From contig SFJH01000001.1 of the NCBI GenBank assembly GCA_004555155.1, positions 1 through 64,000 on the forward strand: a stretch of 64,000 bases of DNA, written 5' to 3'. Made by a program: the position numbers and the translations under genes. This stretch comes from Clostridiales bacterium. Its GTDB lineage: Bacteria > Bacillota > Clostridia > Christensenellales > Aristaeellaceae. Shown in pieces: positions 18,010 through 26,539 of this stretch; position 1 is the stretch's first letter; each line of letters opens with the position of its first letter. A model generated the notes under the pieces. That model had not been told where the DNA came from and searched no databases. It was given only the letters and a program-made list of their open reading frames with translations.

Positions 18010-19014
18010 ATGGTTGATCCGAATCTGGTGCCGAAGGTTCGTCTGGCAGACGGCACGCTCGTACCCGCCGTCGGCATCGGCACATTTGCATCCGATAACT
18101 ATACAAGCGATGTGGTGAGCGCCGCCGTGGAAGGCGCGATCCGCAGCGGATATCGACTGATTGACTGCGCAAGCGTCTATGGAAATGAAGCGGAAATCGG
18201 CGAAGTTTTCAGCAGGCTCTTTGCAGAAGGCGTCGTCACCCGGGATGAGATGTTCATCACATCCAAGGTCTGGAACGATATGCACGGCCGCGGAGACGTC
18301 CTCCTCTCCTGCGCAAAAACGCTGAAGGATCTGCAGCTGGAGCAGCTCGACATCTACTTTCTGCATTGGCCCTTCCCGAATTACCATGCGCCGGGATGCG
18401 ACGGCAGCAGCCGCAATCCCGATTCCAAGCCGTTTTCCGTGGAACGTTTCATGGCAACCTGGAGACAGCTGGAGCGCCTGGTCGATATGGGACTCACCAA
18501 GCGCATCGGCATGTCGAACATGACCATTCCGAAGCTTGAGGCCGTGCTTCCCCTCTGCCGCATCCAGCCGGCAATGATCGAGATGGAGCTGCATCCCAGC
18601 TTCCAGCAGCAGGAGCTCTTCGATTACTGCATGCAGCGCGGCATTCAGGTGATCGGCTTCTGCCCGCTCGGCTCCCCCAAACGTCCGGAACGCGACCGCA
18701 CACCCGACGATGTAGCGGATATGGAGATGCCTGAAGTTGTGCAGATTGCCCAGGCCCATGGCATTCATCCCTCCGCTGTCTGTCTCAAATGGGGCGTACA
18801 GCGCGGCCAGATTGTCATTCCCTTCTCCGTGAAAGAGAAAAACTATGTGAGCAATCTTGCCTGCGTCACCGCGGATCCCCTGACCGATGCGGAGATGAAA
18901 TCCATGTCCACCCTGGATCGCAACTGCCGGCTGGTCAAAGGGCAGGTGTTCCTGTGGCCGGGCGCCACAAAGTGGGAAGATCTCTGGGATCTGAACGGGG
19001 TCATTGCAGAGTAG
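18010..19014 (+). CDS. Aldo/keto reductase
   Basis: 334 residues behind AAAAGGAGCTG. TIM-barrel AKR fold with catalytic tetrad in place: Asp in DCASVYGNE, Tyr of the same motif, Lys in ITSKVW, His in FLHWPFP. The C-terminal NADPH segment IPFSVKEKNYVSN is also typical. It reduces sugar aldehydes/ketones or oxidises alcohols with NAD(P). It sits behind the binding protein gene, separated by a leaky terminator, and likely acts on the imported compound together with the zinc dehydrogenase. Confidence 0.9.
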   Translation: MVDPNLVPKVRLADGTLVPAVGIGTFASDNYTSDVVSAAVEGAIRSGYRLIDCASVYGNEAEIGEVFSRLFAEGVVTRDEMFITSKVWNDMHGRGDVLLSCAKTLKDLQLEQLDIYFLHWPFPNYHAPGCDGSSRNPDSKPFSVERFMATWRQLERLVDMGLTKRIGMSNMTIPKLEAVLPLCRIQPAMIEMELHPSFQQQELFDYCMQRGIQVIGFCPLGSPKRPERDRTPDDVADMEMPEVVQIAQAHGIHPSAVCLKWGVQRGQIVIPFSVKEKNYVSNLACVTADPLTDAEMKSMSTLDRNCRLVKGQVFLWPGATKWEDLWDLNGVIAE

Positions 19015-19141
19015 ATCAACATCGGGAGAGGATCACCAGCTGCGCCTCTCCCGCCGTCCGGCAACGGACAGCATTCTGCCAATCGATACCGTTTTCAACC
19101 TTTGATTTCTCCGGAAGTCTCTTTTTCCAAACAGACAAACG

Positions 19142-19169
19142 CCCTGCACAGCTCTGTGCAGGGTGTTTT
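19142..19169 (+). terminator. Terminator between aldo/keto reductase and M42 genes
   Basis: CCCTGCACAG (19142-19151) pairs with CTGTGCAGGG (19154-19163), then TGTTTTG on the plus strand. On the minus strand a weaker T-rich stretch follows, so it may also serve the convergent M42 operon. Confidence 0.8.
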
Positions 19170-19197
19170 GTGCGGGATTTCTATGCTTTCCTTTGAT

Positions 19198-20193
19198 TTA
19201 CAGGCAGATCTCGCTGTTCAGAAGTCCGGCCAGCAGCTTTGCACCGTTCTGTGCGTCTGCGATGGAGATCACTTCGCAGGCAGAATGTACATAACGGCAA
19301 GCGACCGACAGCACACCGCAGGGAACGCCCGCGCGGGTCTTCTGCATCGCACCGGCGTCGGTGCCGCCGCCGGTGAGCACCTCGCGCTGCGCTGCGATGC
19401 CTTCGCGTTCTGCCGCAGTCTCCATCAGCGCAACCACCTTCGGCGAACAGATGACCGAATTGTCCAAAACCTTGATGCAGGGACCATTGCCAACGCTGAC
19501 CGCGATCCGCGGGCCCTTCGGCGTATCGCCGGACATGGTGACGTCCAGCGCAATGCCCATCTCCGGATCAATGCCATAGGCCGCGGCCACTGCGCCGCGA
19601 AGTCCAACCTCCTCCTGCACAGTGAACACCGCGCAAACCTCGTTGGGACAGTCCTTCAACCGCCTCAGCGTGTCGATCAGCACAGCGCAGCCCACCCGGT
19701 TGTCCATGGCGGGGCTGCCCATCAGATCATCGCCCAGCTCGAACACATCCGGCACGTAGACTGCCACGTCGCCGATCTGAACCTTCCGCTCTGCGTCCGC
19801 GCGATCCTTCGCGCCGATGTCGATGAACAGCGGACGCATGGAGTTTTCGCCGGGCTTGAAGCCCTCCTGCTCATAGGAAACCACGCCATGCACGCCGTTT
19901 TCGAACACCACATGGCGATTCAGCGAAACGATGCTCCGGATACCGCCGACATTGAACACGCGCAAAAATCCCTTTTCATCGATCTCCGAAACCACGAAGC
20001 CAATCTGATCCATGTGCGCCGCCAGCATCACGCGCCGACCTGCGCCCTTTTTCACGCAGATCAGATTGCCCAGCGCGTCCACCTCGATCGAATCCACCCA
20101 GGGCTCTACCATCTCGCGAATCACTTCGCGGACAGCTTCCTCATGTCCGGTCGCGCCATAAGCGTTCAAAAGCCGCTTCAAAGTCTCTCTCAT
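19198..20193 (-). CDS. M42 family metallo-aminopeptidase, copy 1
   Basis: 331 residues from MRETLKRLLNAYGATGHEE, chosen for the AGCGGAGGAAT ribosome site. Metal and catalytic motifs of M42: AAHMDQIGF (His, Asp), SPAMDNRVG (bridging Asp), VQEEVGLRGA (catalytic Glu pair), ALDVTMSGD, and the final CRYVHSACE His. The family makes large cobalt/zinc TET-type dodecamers that trim peptides inside the cytoplasm. It is the third gene of a tandem triplet, 17 nt behind copy 2. The three copies are clearly diverged, so specificity probably differs. Confidence 0.9.
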   Translation of the reverse strand: MRETLKRLLNAYGATGHEEAVREVIREMVEPWVDSIEVDALGNLICVKKGAGRRVMLAAHMDQIGFVVSEIDEKGFLRVFNVGGIRSIVSLNRHVVFENGVHGVVSYEQEGFKPGENSMRPLFIDIGAKDRADAERKVQIGDVAVYVPDVFELGDDLMGSPAMDNRVGCAVLIDTLRRLKDCPNEVCAVFTVQEEVGLRGAVAAAYGIDPEMGIALDVTMSGDTPKGPRIAVSVGNGPCIKVLDNSVICSPKVVALMETAAEREGIAAQREVLTGGGTDAGAMQKTRAGVPCGVLSVACRYVHSACEVISIADAQNGAKLLAGLLNSEICL

Positions 20194-20210
20194 CGTTCTA
20201 TTCCTCCGCT

Positions 20211-21227
20211 TCAGAATGCTCCGCCCGCCGTCAGGAAGGCTTCCACGAGGCGATACTGCGCCTCGATATCGGAAAATGCCGCCACGCACGACGGCGAATG
20301 AATGTACCGGCAAGGCGTACTCAATACGCACACCGGCCGCGCGCCGCCCTCTCTCTGGAAGGGGCCCGCGTCGTTGCCGCCGGTCACGCCCTGCTTGATC
20401 TGCCAGGGAATGTCGTTTTCAACTGCCAGCTGGCGCATGCGCCTGAACAGCGGTCCGCAGGCGATCGAGGTGCGATCCATGAACGAAATCGCAACGCCCT
20501 TCTTTACGCAGCAAACCCTATTGCCCGCCTCGGGATCGCCCATGTCGTTCGCCGCCGTCGCCTCCAGAATGATGGCCGCGTCAGACTGCACATGATATGC
20601 GGCGGCTGTCGCTCCGCGAAGTCCGATTTCCTCCTGCACGGTGAAGACACAGGTCACATCGCAGGGATATTCCCCTTCCAGGATGCTCATCAGCACCATG
20701 CACCCGATGCGATCGTCCAGCGCGCGGGATTTCACCAACCCGTCTCCGAATTCCACCCAACGGCTTTCAAAGGAAATATAGTCGCCGGGTTCCACCAGCT
20801 TCTCTGCAGAAGCCCTGTCCTTTGCGCCGACGTCGATGTAGAGTTCATCGTGCGGGAGCATCGTCTCGCGCTCTTTGGCAGACTGCAGATGGATGGCCTT
20901 CGCGCCGATCACTCCCGGAACCTCATTTTCTCCGATGCGCACCGGCTTGGAAATCACCGCGCGGGGGTCGATGCTGCCGACGGTGTCATACCGGATCAAT
21001 CCGCTGTCGTCCGCGCCCAGCGCAATCATGCCGACTTCGTCCATATGGGCAACCAGCGCGATGTGGCGGCGCCGCTCTCCCGTGCCCTGCTTGAAGGCGA
21101 TCAGGTTGCCCATGCGATCCACCGTTACCCGGGTAGCGAACGGCGTCACGCGCTCGCGGATGAATTCCCGCACCCGGCGCTCGTCGCCGCTCACTCCGCG
21201 AAGGGCGCACAATTCTCTCAAGACCAT
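20211..21227 (-). CDS. M42 family metallo-aminopeptidase, copy 2
   Basis: 338 residues from MVLRELCALRGVSGDE, with GGGAGGA six bases upstream. Motifs: LVAHMDEVGM, KSRALDDRIG, VQEEIGLRGAT, EATAANDMGD, GGNDAGPFQ and CRYIHSPSC. In the position of the DVT segment it reads LEATAAND, different from the other two copies. It overlaps the end of copy 3 by 10 nt, so translation is coupled. Confidence 0.9.
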   Translation of the reverse strand: MVLRELCALRGVSGDERRVREFIRERVTPFATRVTVDRMGNLIAFKQGTGERRRHIALVAHMDEVGMIALGADDSGLIRYDTVGSIDPRAVISKPVRIGENEVPGVIGAKAIHLQSAKERETMLPHDELYIDVGAKDRASAEKLVEPGDYISFESRWVEFGDGLVKSRALDDRIGCMVLMSILEGEYPCDVTCVFTVQEEIGLRGATAAAYHVQSDAAIILEATAANDMGDPEAGNRVCCVKKGVAISFMDRTSIACGPLFRRMRQLAVENDIPWQIKQGVTGGNDAGPFQREGGARPVCVLSTPCRYIHSPSCVAAFSDIEAQYRLVEAFLTAGGAF

Positions 21228-22258
21228 TGGAAGTCCTCCCATTCATCCGCCATTGCGGCGATTGTCAGCGCCATCAGCCGTCCTGCGTCGCGGACGACGT
21301 CCAGCCGAAGTGTCTCCACGGTGGTGTGCATATAGCGCAGCGGAATGGACAGGAGCGCCGTGGGGATGCCGCCGCGCACAAACTGAACGGAATCCGCGTC
21401 CGTCCACGTTTCCCCGCCGCCGGCGGAAATCTCATAGGGAATGCGATACTCCTTCGCGACGGACTCCAGCTTGCGGCCCAGCGCGCGATGGATCAGCGGT
21501 CCGCGCTCAATCGTAATTCTGTCCAGCGGATGGGCTTCGAACTTCGCCGTGCCCGGGCCCTCGCCGTGGGTGACGTCGATGGCGATCGCCCAGTCGGGGT
21601 TCACGCCGAACGCCGCCGCAGTCGCGCCATAGGCGCCGACCTCCTCCTGAGAGGTTGCCGCAAAGAACACCCGCATCTTCACAGGCATGCGCTTCAATTC
21701 CTCCGCTGCCACCAGCATTGCCGCGACGCTAGCGCGATCGTCCATGGTTTTGGAAGCCATCGCACCGTCGGCCAGCATCTGAGGCTCGGCCAGCATCACC
21801 ACGGAATCTCCCACCCGCACCAGCTCGCGCACCTGTTCAGCGGGATATCCGGTATCCACGTAGACGTCCTCGAACGTTACGGCCTTCCGACCGTCGCCGG
21901 GTGCCTGAAGATGCGGCGGCAGCGAGCCAATCACGCCGTAAACCGGGCCGCGGCGGCCCTGAATCTCCACCTCGAGTCCAGGCAGGATCCGGGGATCCAC
22001 ACCGCCGTTTCTGCGCAGGCGCAGCGAACCATTGTCCTCGATCTTCGTCACCGCCATGCCGATCTCGTCCTGATGCGCACAGATCAGCACCTTGGGGCCC
22101 TCGCAGCCCACGCGGGCGATGACGTTCTGCATCCTGTCGATTGTGACAGCATCCGCCAGCGATCTGAACTGCTCCGCTATGTAGCCATTCACGCCGCACT
22201 CATAGCCGGACACTCCAGGCTTGCGTGTCGCCTCCCGAATGAATTTTTCAAGATCCAC
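21218..22258 (-). CDS. M42 family metallo-aminopeptidase, copy 3 (first gene of the triplet)
   Basis: 346 residues if translation starts at the GTG 22256-22258, which has AAGGAAGTGAG eight bases upstream; an ATG at 22276 gives 352 residues but has no ribosome site and adjoins a hairpin. Motifs: ICAHQDEIGM, SKTMDDRASV, TSQEEVGAYGA, AIDVTHGEGPG and PLRYMHTTVE, all the expected metal ligands. It lies 71 nt downstream of purR on the same strand, beyond a GC-rich hairpin. Confidence 0.88.
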   Translation of the reverse strand: MDLEKFIREATRKPGVSGYECGVNGYIAEQFRSLADAVTIDRMQNVIARVGCEGPKVLICAHQDEIGMAVTKIEDNGSLRLRRNGGVDPRILPGLEVEIQGRRGPVYGVIGSLPPHLQAPGDGRKAVTFEDVYVDTGYPAEQVRELVRVGDSVVMLAEPQMLADGAMASKTMDDRASVAAMLVAAEELKRMPVKMRVFFAATSQEEVGAYGATAAAFGVNPDWAIAIDVTHGEGPGTAKFEAHPLDRITIERGPLIHRALGRKLESVAKEYRIPYEISAGGGETWTDADSVQFVRGGIPTALLSIPLRYMHTTVETLRLDVVRDAGRLMALTIAAMADEWEDFQWS

Positions 22259-22285
22259 ATTTCTCACTTCCTTCATTTATAGCAA

Positions 22286-22310
22286 GGGGCGGCATTGGGA
22301 TCGCCGCCCC
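22286..22310 (-). terminator. Hairpin between purR and the M42 triplet
   Basis: GGGGCGGC (22286-22293) pairs with GCCGCCCC (22303-22310). The T run is good on the plus strand (TTTTAT) but weak on the minus strand, so it may only attenuate read-through from purR. Confidence 0.6.
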
Positions 22311-22329
22311 TTTTATATTCATGATTCAA

Positions 22330-23151
22330 TTAAAGATACGCCTTCGACGGGCGGATAATCGCCCGGCCCGTGGCCTGTTCAAAGCCCTCCAGCACCAGCA
22401 GCGAGCGTGCACCCTCCACGCGCTTCACCTCGGGCTCCGCGGTGGCAATCATCACTCCGACGCCCACAACCTCGGCCTGGAACTCCTTCATCATGTCCAC
22501 CATACCCTGAAGCGTTCCGCCGCCCTTCATGAAGTCGTCGATGATCAGCGCGCGCTGACCGGGCGATACCGCACGGCGCGCCAGCGCCATGGTCTCGATG
22601 CGCTCGTTTCCGCCGCCGGCGATATAGTTGATCTTCACCGCAGATCCCTCATAGGCCCTGCTGTCGCGACGGGCGATCACCAGCGGCACATCCAGCATCC
22701 GCGCCGTCATCAGCGCAATGGGAATGCCCTTGGTCTCCATCGTCAGCACGAAGTGGGGCTGGCGGTCATAGTACTGCGCAGCCAGGATCTCTCCCATCGC
22801 CTGCGCCGTTACCGACTCGGCCGTCACGTCCGAAGTATATAGGAACCCGCCGGGCAGCATACGGCCCGGCTGCGACAGCCGCTCCGCCAGCTCCGCCAGC
22901 ACGCGGCAGGTTCGCGCACGGCTGGGAATGGCGCGATAGCGCACACCGCCGGCAGCGCCGGCGACGGTTTCGATCCTGCCCAGATCAAAGCGCTCAAAGG
23001 ATGCGCTCACCAGATCGATATCCTCGCTGATGGTGGACTTCGCCGCACCGAAAAGCTCGCAGAATTCTCCCAGCGTATGAATACGGTTGGGCGTATCCGT
23101 GAGAATTCTCGTCATCGCGCCCAGGCGCTCATTGCGCTTGATCTTATCCAT
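22330..23151 (-). CDS. purR: Pur operon repressor PurR (B. subtilis type)
   Basis: 273 residues from MDKIKRNERLGAMTRIL behind GAGGAGA. N-terminal winged helix (about 1-75), then a phosphoribosyltransferase-fold domain with the PRPP-binding motif LIIDDFMKGGGT near 205. The fold binds PRPP as the signal for purine need but has lost transferase activity. It is not related to E. coli PurR. Its promoter carries two PurBox-like sites, pointing to autoregulation, and two perfect PurBoxes lie before purE. Confidence 0.95.
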   Translation of the reverse strand: MDKIKRNERLGAMTRILTDTPNRIHTLGEFCELFGAAKSTISEDIDLVSASFERFDLGRIETVAGAAGGVRYRAIPSRARTCRVLAELAERLSQPGRMLPGGFLYTSDVTAESVTAQAMGEILAAQYYDRQPHFVLTMETKGIPIALMTARMLDVPLVIARRDSRAYEGSAVKINYIAGGGNERIETMALARRAVSPGQRALIIDDFMKGGGTLQGMVDMMKEFQAEVVGVGVMIATAEPEVKRVEGARSLLVLEGFEQATGRAIIRPSKAYL

Positions 23152-23191
23152 GGTTTTCTCCTCGTTCCCGAATAATTCCGATGTGGATATC

Positions 23192-23220
23192 ATTATAATT
23201 CGGAATTGTTAGCTTTCCAA
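23192..23220 (-). promoter_or_regulatory. Sigma-A promoter of purR
   Basis: On the minus strand TTGGAA (23215-23220), 17 nt, TATAAT (23192-23197). A PurBox-like site overlaps the spacer and the -10. Confidence 0.8.
23195..23207 (-). promoter_or_regulatory. PurBox-like site overlapping the purR promoter
   Basis: Minus-strand AATTCCGAATTAT matches the known PurBox AWWWCCGAACWWT at 12 of 13 positions (T for C at position 10). Confidence 0.6.
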
Positions 23221-23243
23221 CGGCGTTTTGAGAATTTTGACAT

Positions 23244-23256
23244 AAAACCGAACATT
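23244..23256 (+). promoter_or_regulatory. PurBox upstream of purR
   Basis: Plus-strand AAAACCGAACATT matches AWWWCCGAACWWT at all 13 positions. It is inverted relative to the box in the promoter, 36 nt away, and lies between the divergent purR and murC promoters. Confidence 0.72.
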
Positions 23257-23290
23257 TAACCTTGTGTTCATGCCATTTGAAAGGATTTGC

Positions 23291-23319
23291 TTGCAGGAAA
23301 CGGAAATATCCATTATAAT
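23291..23319 (+). promoter_or_regulatory. Sigma-A promoter of murC
   Basis: TTGCAG (23291-23296), 17 nt, TATAAT (23314-23319); the leader is about 60 nt. Divergent from the purR promoter. Confidence 0.8.
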
Positions 23320-23388
23320 AGGATAGAAGAGCCATCATCAGCAATTTCTGCCGCCAGCTGCGCGGCGTCTGCATACGGAGGGAATTCC

Positions 23389-24789
23389 ATGACCGCCAAT
23401 ATCTACGACTATCAGAACCAGCGCGTTCATTTTATCGGCATCGGCGGAAGCTCGATGTCGGGCCTCGCCTCTCTGCTTCACGAAGAGGGATACCAGGTCA
23501 GCGGCTCTGACCGCGCGCGCTCCCACAAGACGGACGCTCTGGCAGAGAAGGGCGTCGAAATTCACATCGGCCACGATGCACAAAACGTGCGCGGTGCAGA
23601 CGTCGTCGTGTTCTCCGCGGCCATTCCCGCCGAGAATGCCGAGCGCGCAGAGGCCTTCCGCTTGGGCATTCCCCAGATCGAGCGCTGCGACCTCATCGGC
23701 CAGCTGATGGAGAACTATCCCTTCGCCATCGGCGTTTCCGGCACCCACGGCAAGACCACCACCACCTCCATGCTGGCCCAGGCGTTCCTGCAGGCGGGCG
23801 CTGATCCCACGATCCACATCGGCGGCGAGCTGGACTTCATCGGCGGCTCCACCCGGCGCGGCGACCAGCGCGACTTCATCGTGGAAGCCTGTGAATTCCA
23901 TGCCAGCTTCCTTCACTTCCACCCCACGGTAGCCATCGTGCTGAACATCGACGAGGATCACCTCGACTTCTTCCGCGATATCGATCACATCGAGCAGACC
24001 TTTGCAGAATATGTGTCCCTGGTGCCGGAAGACGGCTGGTGCATCGCCTGGGGCGACGATTTCCGTGCGCGGCGCGTGTGTGAAAATGCAAAGTGCAACC
24101 ATCTGACCTATGGTCTGGGCGAGCACTGCATGCTGCGCGCCGTCGACGTGGAATACGATGCGCGCGGCTGCGCCACCTATACCGCAGTGCTCAACGGCAC
24201 GGCGCTCGGCCGCTTCCACGTGGGCGTGTCCAGCCAGGCGAACATGCTGGATAGCCTGGCCGTCGTTGCCGCCGCATCTATCCGCGGACTGGACATGGAG
24301 AAAATCGCCGAGGCACTGGCGAACTTCATCGGCGCCCATCGCCGCTTTGAGCTCACCAGCACCACGGACGGCGTTCGCTGCTACACCGACTACGGCCACA
24401 ACCCTGCCGAGATTCAGAATGCCATCCAGATCGCTTCCATGCAGCCCCACAACACGCTGTGGTCTGTCTGGCAGCCCCACACCTATTCCCGCACCAAGAC
24501 GCTGTTCAACGCCTTTTTGGAGACCTTCGACCGCGTCGACAAACTGCTGATCACGGATATTTGCGCTGCCCGCGAATCGGATCCCGGCGATATCCGCTCC
24601 GAAATGCTGATCGAGCCGCTGCGCAAACGCGGCGTGGACGCGGTGCTCACCCCCACCTTCGACGATGCGGAAGCCTATCTGCGCGCCCACTGGCGCGCCG
24701 GCGATGTCATGATCAGCCACGGCTGCGGCGACATCGATCTGCTCAATGAACAGATCGCTCTGCACGGCGACACGCCCTGCGGCCATTGA
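23389..24789 (+). CDS. murC: UDP-N-acetylmuramate--L-alanine ligase
   Basis: 466 residues from MTANIYDYQNQRVHFIGIGG behind ACGGAGGG. Domains: N-terminal Rossmann UDP-binding (GIGGSSMSG, GSD), central ATP-binding with P-loop GTHGKTTTT near 123, and C-terminal domain with YTDYGHNPAEI. It adds the first amino acid of the peptidoglycan stem peptide in the cytoplasm. A purR-murC neighbourhood is common in Clostridia. Confidence 0.97.
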   Translation: MTANIYDYQNQRVHFIGIGGSSMSGLASLLHEEGYQVSGSDRARSHKTDALAEKGVEIHIGHDAQNVRGADVVVFSAAIPAENAERAEAFRLGIPQIERCDLIGQLMENYPFAIGVSGTHGKTTTTSMLAQAFLQAGADPTIHIGGELDFIGGSTRRGDQRDFIVEACEFHASFLHFHPTVAIVLNIDEDHLDFFRDIDHIEQTFAEYVSLVPEDGWCIAWGDDFRARRVCENAKCNHLTYGLGEHCMLRAVDVEYDARGCATYTAVLNGTALGRFHVGVSSQANMLDSLAVVAAASIRGLDMEKIAEALANFIGAHRRFELTSTTDGVRCYTDYGHNPAEIQNAIQIASMQPHNTLWSVWQPHTYSRTKTLFNAFLETFDRVDKLLITDICAARESDPGDIRSEMLIEPLRKRGVDAVLTPTFDDAEAYLRAHWRAGDVMISHGCGDIDLLNEQIALHGDTPCGH

Positions 24790-24833
24790 TACGCACCATG
24801 AAGCGCAAATTTCTCAATGACGGAGGGATTCTA

Positions 24834-25559
24834 TTGAAAAAAACTGCAGCGCTGATGCTCGTGTGCATTTTTCTGACGGCAATGCTCGCGGGGTGTTCCA
24901 ACGACCGCACGCCCGTTGCAGATGAGGAAGTATCCGCCAACTTTCTGCCGGACAGCACTGCCGCGGCAACGGAGGATGCCTCTGCAACGCCGGAACCGAC
25001 GCTTCCCGCCGCGATTGACATCCCGCTGGAAGGCCCGCAGGATCTGCCTCTGGAGGACGCCGTGCTCCCGGATGCCGCGCCCTCTTTTGCGGATTACAGC
25101 TACGCTACGCTGACGGACACATCCTTCGGCTTTGTTTTCGCCTATCCCACGACCTGGAGAAATCTCCCCGGCAAGTACACCGTGTGCTTCCAGGAGCAGC
25201 CCTCGGACGGCGATTTCCCGGCGCGCGTGGCCGTGACCAGCAAGACGCTGGCGCACAAGCCCGACAGCGACACAGTGCTGAGTCAGTTTCAGGCCTATGC
25301 AAAGCTGATCTACGACCAGTACGATCCCAATACCTTTGAGTTTGGAGAACTGGATTCCAGCACGACTTTCATGGGCAAGCAAGCCTGCGCCATCACCTAT
25401 CTCGCCTATTCCGGCGATATTGAGATCCAGGGCTACATGTGCTGCTGTGCCATTGATTATACGCTCTACGTCTTCCACTTCTGCTCCTCTTACAGCGATT
25501 ACGAGGCAATGGGATCTGTGATGACGCGCATGCGCGACTCCGTCACGCTGGTCAAATAG
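24834..25559 (+). CDS. Putative lipoprotein of unknown function
   Basis: 241 residues from a TTG start with GGAGGG six bases upstream; an ATG at 24798 has no ribosome site. The signal peptide ends in the lipobox LAGC (C21). A low-complexity Ala/Thr/Pro linker follows (about 40-80), then a compact domain of about 150 residues beginning YATLTDTSFGFVFAYPTTWRN. This resembles the PsbP/LpqN-like fold in outline, but I do not claim the family. It would be anchored on the outer face of the membrane. It follows murC by 44 nt and may share its transcript. Confidence 0.75.
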   Translation: MKKTAALMLVCIFLTAMLAGCSNDRTPVADEEVSANFLPDSTAAATEDASATPEPTLPAAIDIPLEGPQDLPLEDAVLPDAAPSFADYSYATLTDTSFGFVFAYPTTWRNLPGKYTVCFQEQPSDGDFPARVAVTSKTLAHKPDSDTVLSQFQAYAKLIYDQYDPNTFEFGELDSSTTFMGKQACAITYLAYSGDIEIQGYMCCCAIDYTLYVFHFCSSYSDYEAMGSVMTRMRDSVTLVK

Positions 25560-25568
25560 ACGACAATG

Positions 25569-25599
25569 CCTCCCGGCTGAAGGGCTCGGGAGGTCTTTT
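25569..25599 (+). terminator. Terminator after the lipoprotein gene
   Basis: CCTCCCG (25569-25575) pairs with CGGGAGG (25587-25593), followed by TCTTTTC. Confidence 0.8.
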
Positions 25600-25635
25600 C
25601 TGTACCGCTTCACTTCAAATGCGAGGTGCGTTTAC

Positions 25636-26487
25636 GTGCAAAGCTACTATGAATCCGATCGCGACAGCATGCGGCTTCCACTGACGTGGTATGACCGGGT
25701 CATCAGCTGCATGCCCCACTTTCACGCCGGAATCGAGCTGGTTTACGTGCTGGAGGGCAATTTCAGCGCCACCATCAACGGCCAGACGTTATCCGTACGG
25801 TCCGGAGAACTGCTGGTCAACAACTGCTATTCCGTTCATACCTACGAAGCTTCGGATTGCTATGCCATCATCACAGTGATTCCGCTGGCGGTCGTGCCCT
25901 CCATCCAGAAGCTGCTGACTTCCAACCGCTTCCGCGCCCACACGATTCAGGATGACGCACGCCGCTCTCTGGAGTTTTTCATGCGCACCATGGCCGATAA
26001 TCCGGAAAACGAAATCCTGCAGAAGGGCGTCAGCTATTCGCTGTTGGGCTATCTTGCGGGCAGGATTCCCCTCGACCCGGTCAGCTCGTCGGATCAGGCG
26101 GACGTCATTTGCCGGATTCTCAACTATCTGAACGACAATTTCTCTCAGCGTCTGACGGTCGAGCAGGTCGCGGCGCACTTCGGCTACAGCCGCAGCCGGT
26201 TCTCCCACCTGTTCAAGAGCACCATCGGCTACAGCCTTCCCCAATATCTGAACATGCTGCGCTGCCGCAGCGTCTCCGAGCAGTTGCTGTCTACGGATAC
26301 GCCGGTGGTGGATCTCGCCGTCTGCGCAGGCTTCAACAACGCGCACACCTTCTATTCCGCCTTCAAGGCCTACTATCACATGACGCCCCGGGAATACGTT
26401 CGCATGCGCAAGGGCGGCGGCGCCGATCTTCGCGACCGTTTCAACGGCTGCGATGATTGCGAAGCACCCGCTCAGCCTCCCCAATAG
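25636..26487 (+). CDS. AraC-family transcriptional regulator
   Basis: 283 residues from a GTG start (MQSYYESDRDS) with GCGAGGTG upstream. N-terminal cupin-like sensing domain (HFHAGIELVYVLEGNFSATINGQ), and two C-terminal helix-turn-helix motifs: LTVEQVAAHFGYSRSRFSHLFK and VVDLAVCAGFNNAHTFYSAFKAYYHMTPREY. Such regulators often respond to sugars. No target gene lies directly beside it; the CUT2 locus is 6 kb away and a link is speculative. Confidence 0.92.
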   Translation: MQSYYESDRDSMRLPLTWYDRVISCMPHFHAGIELVYVLEGNFSATINGQTLSVRSGELLVNNCYSVHTYEASDCYAIITVIPLAVVPSIQKLLTSNRFRAHTIQDDARRSLEFFMRTMADNPENEILQKGVSYSLLGYLAGRIPLDPVSSSDQADVICRILNYLNDNFSQRLTVEQVAAHFGYSRSRFSHLFKSTIGYSLPQYLNMLRCRSVSEQLLSTDTPVVDLAVCAGFNNAHTFYSAFKAYYHMTPREYVRMRKGGGADLRDRFNGCDDCEAPAQPPQ

Positions 26488-26493
26488 GCGCAT

Positions 26494-26537
26494 AAAACAG
26501 CGCCCGTGCAGCAATCCTGCCGCACGGGCGCTGTTTT
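26494..26537. terminator. Bidirectional terminator between the araC-type gene and dnaB
   Basis: AAAACAGCGCCCGTGC (26494-26509) pairs with GCACGGGCGCTGTTTT (26522-26537): a perfect 16-bp stem with A/T tails on both sides, between convergent genes. Confidence 0.92.
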
Positions 26538-26539
26538 GA

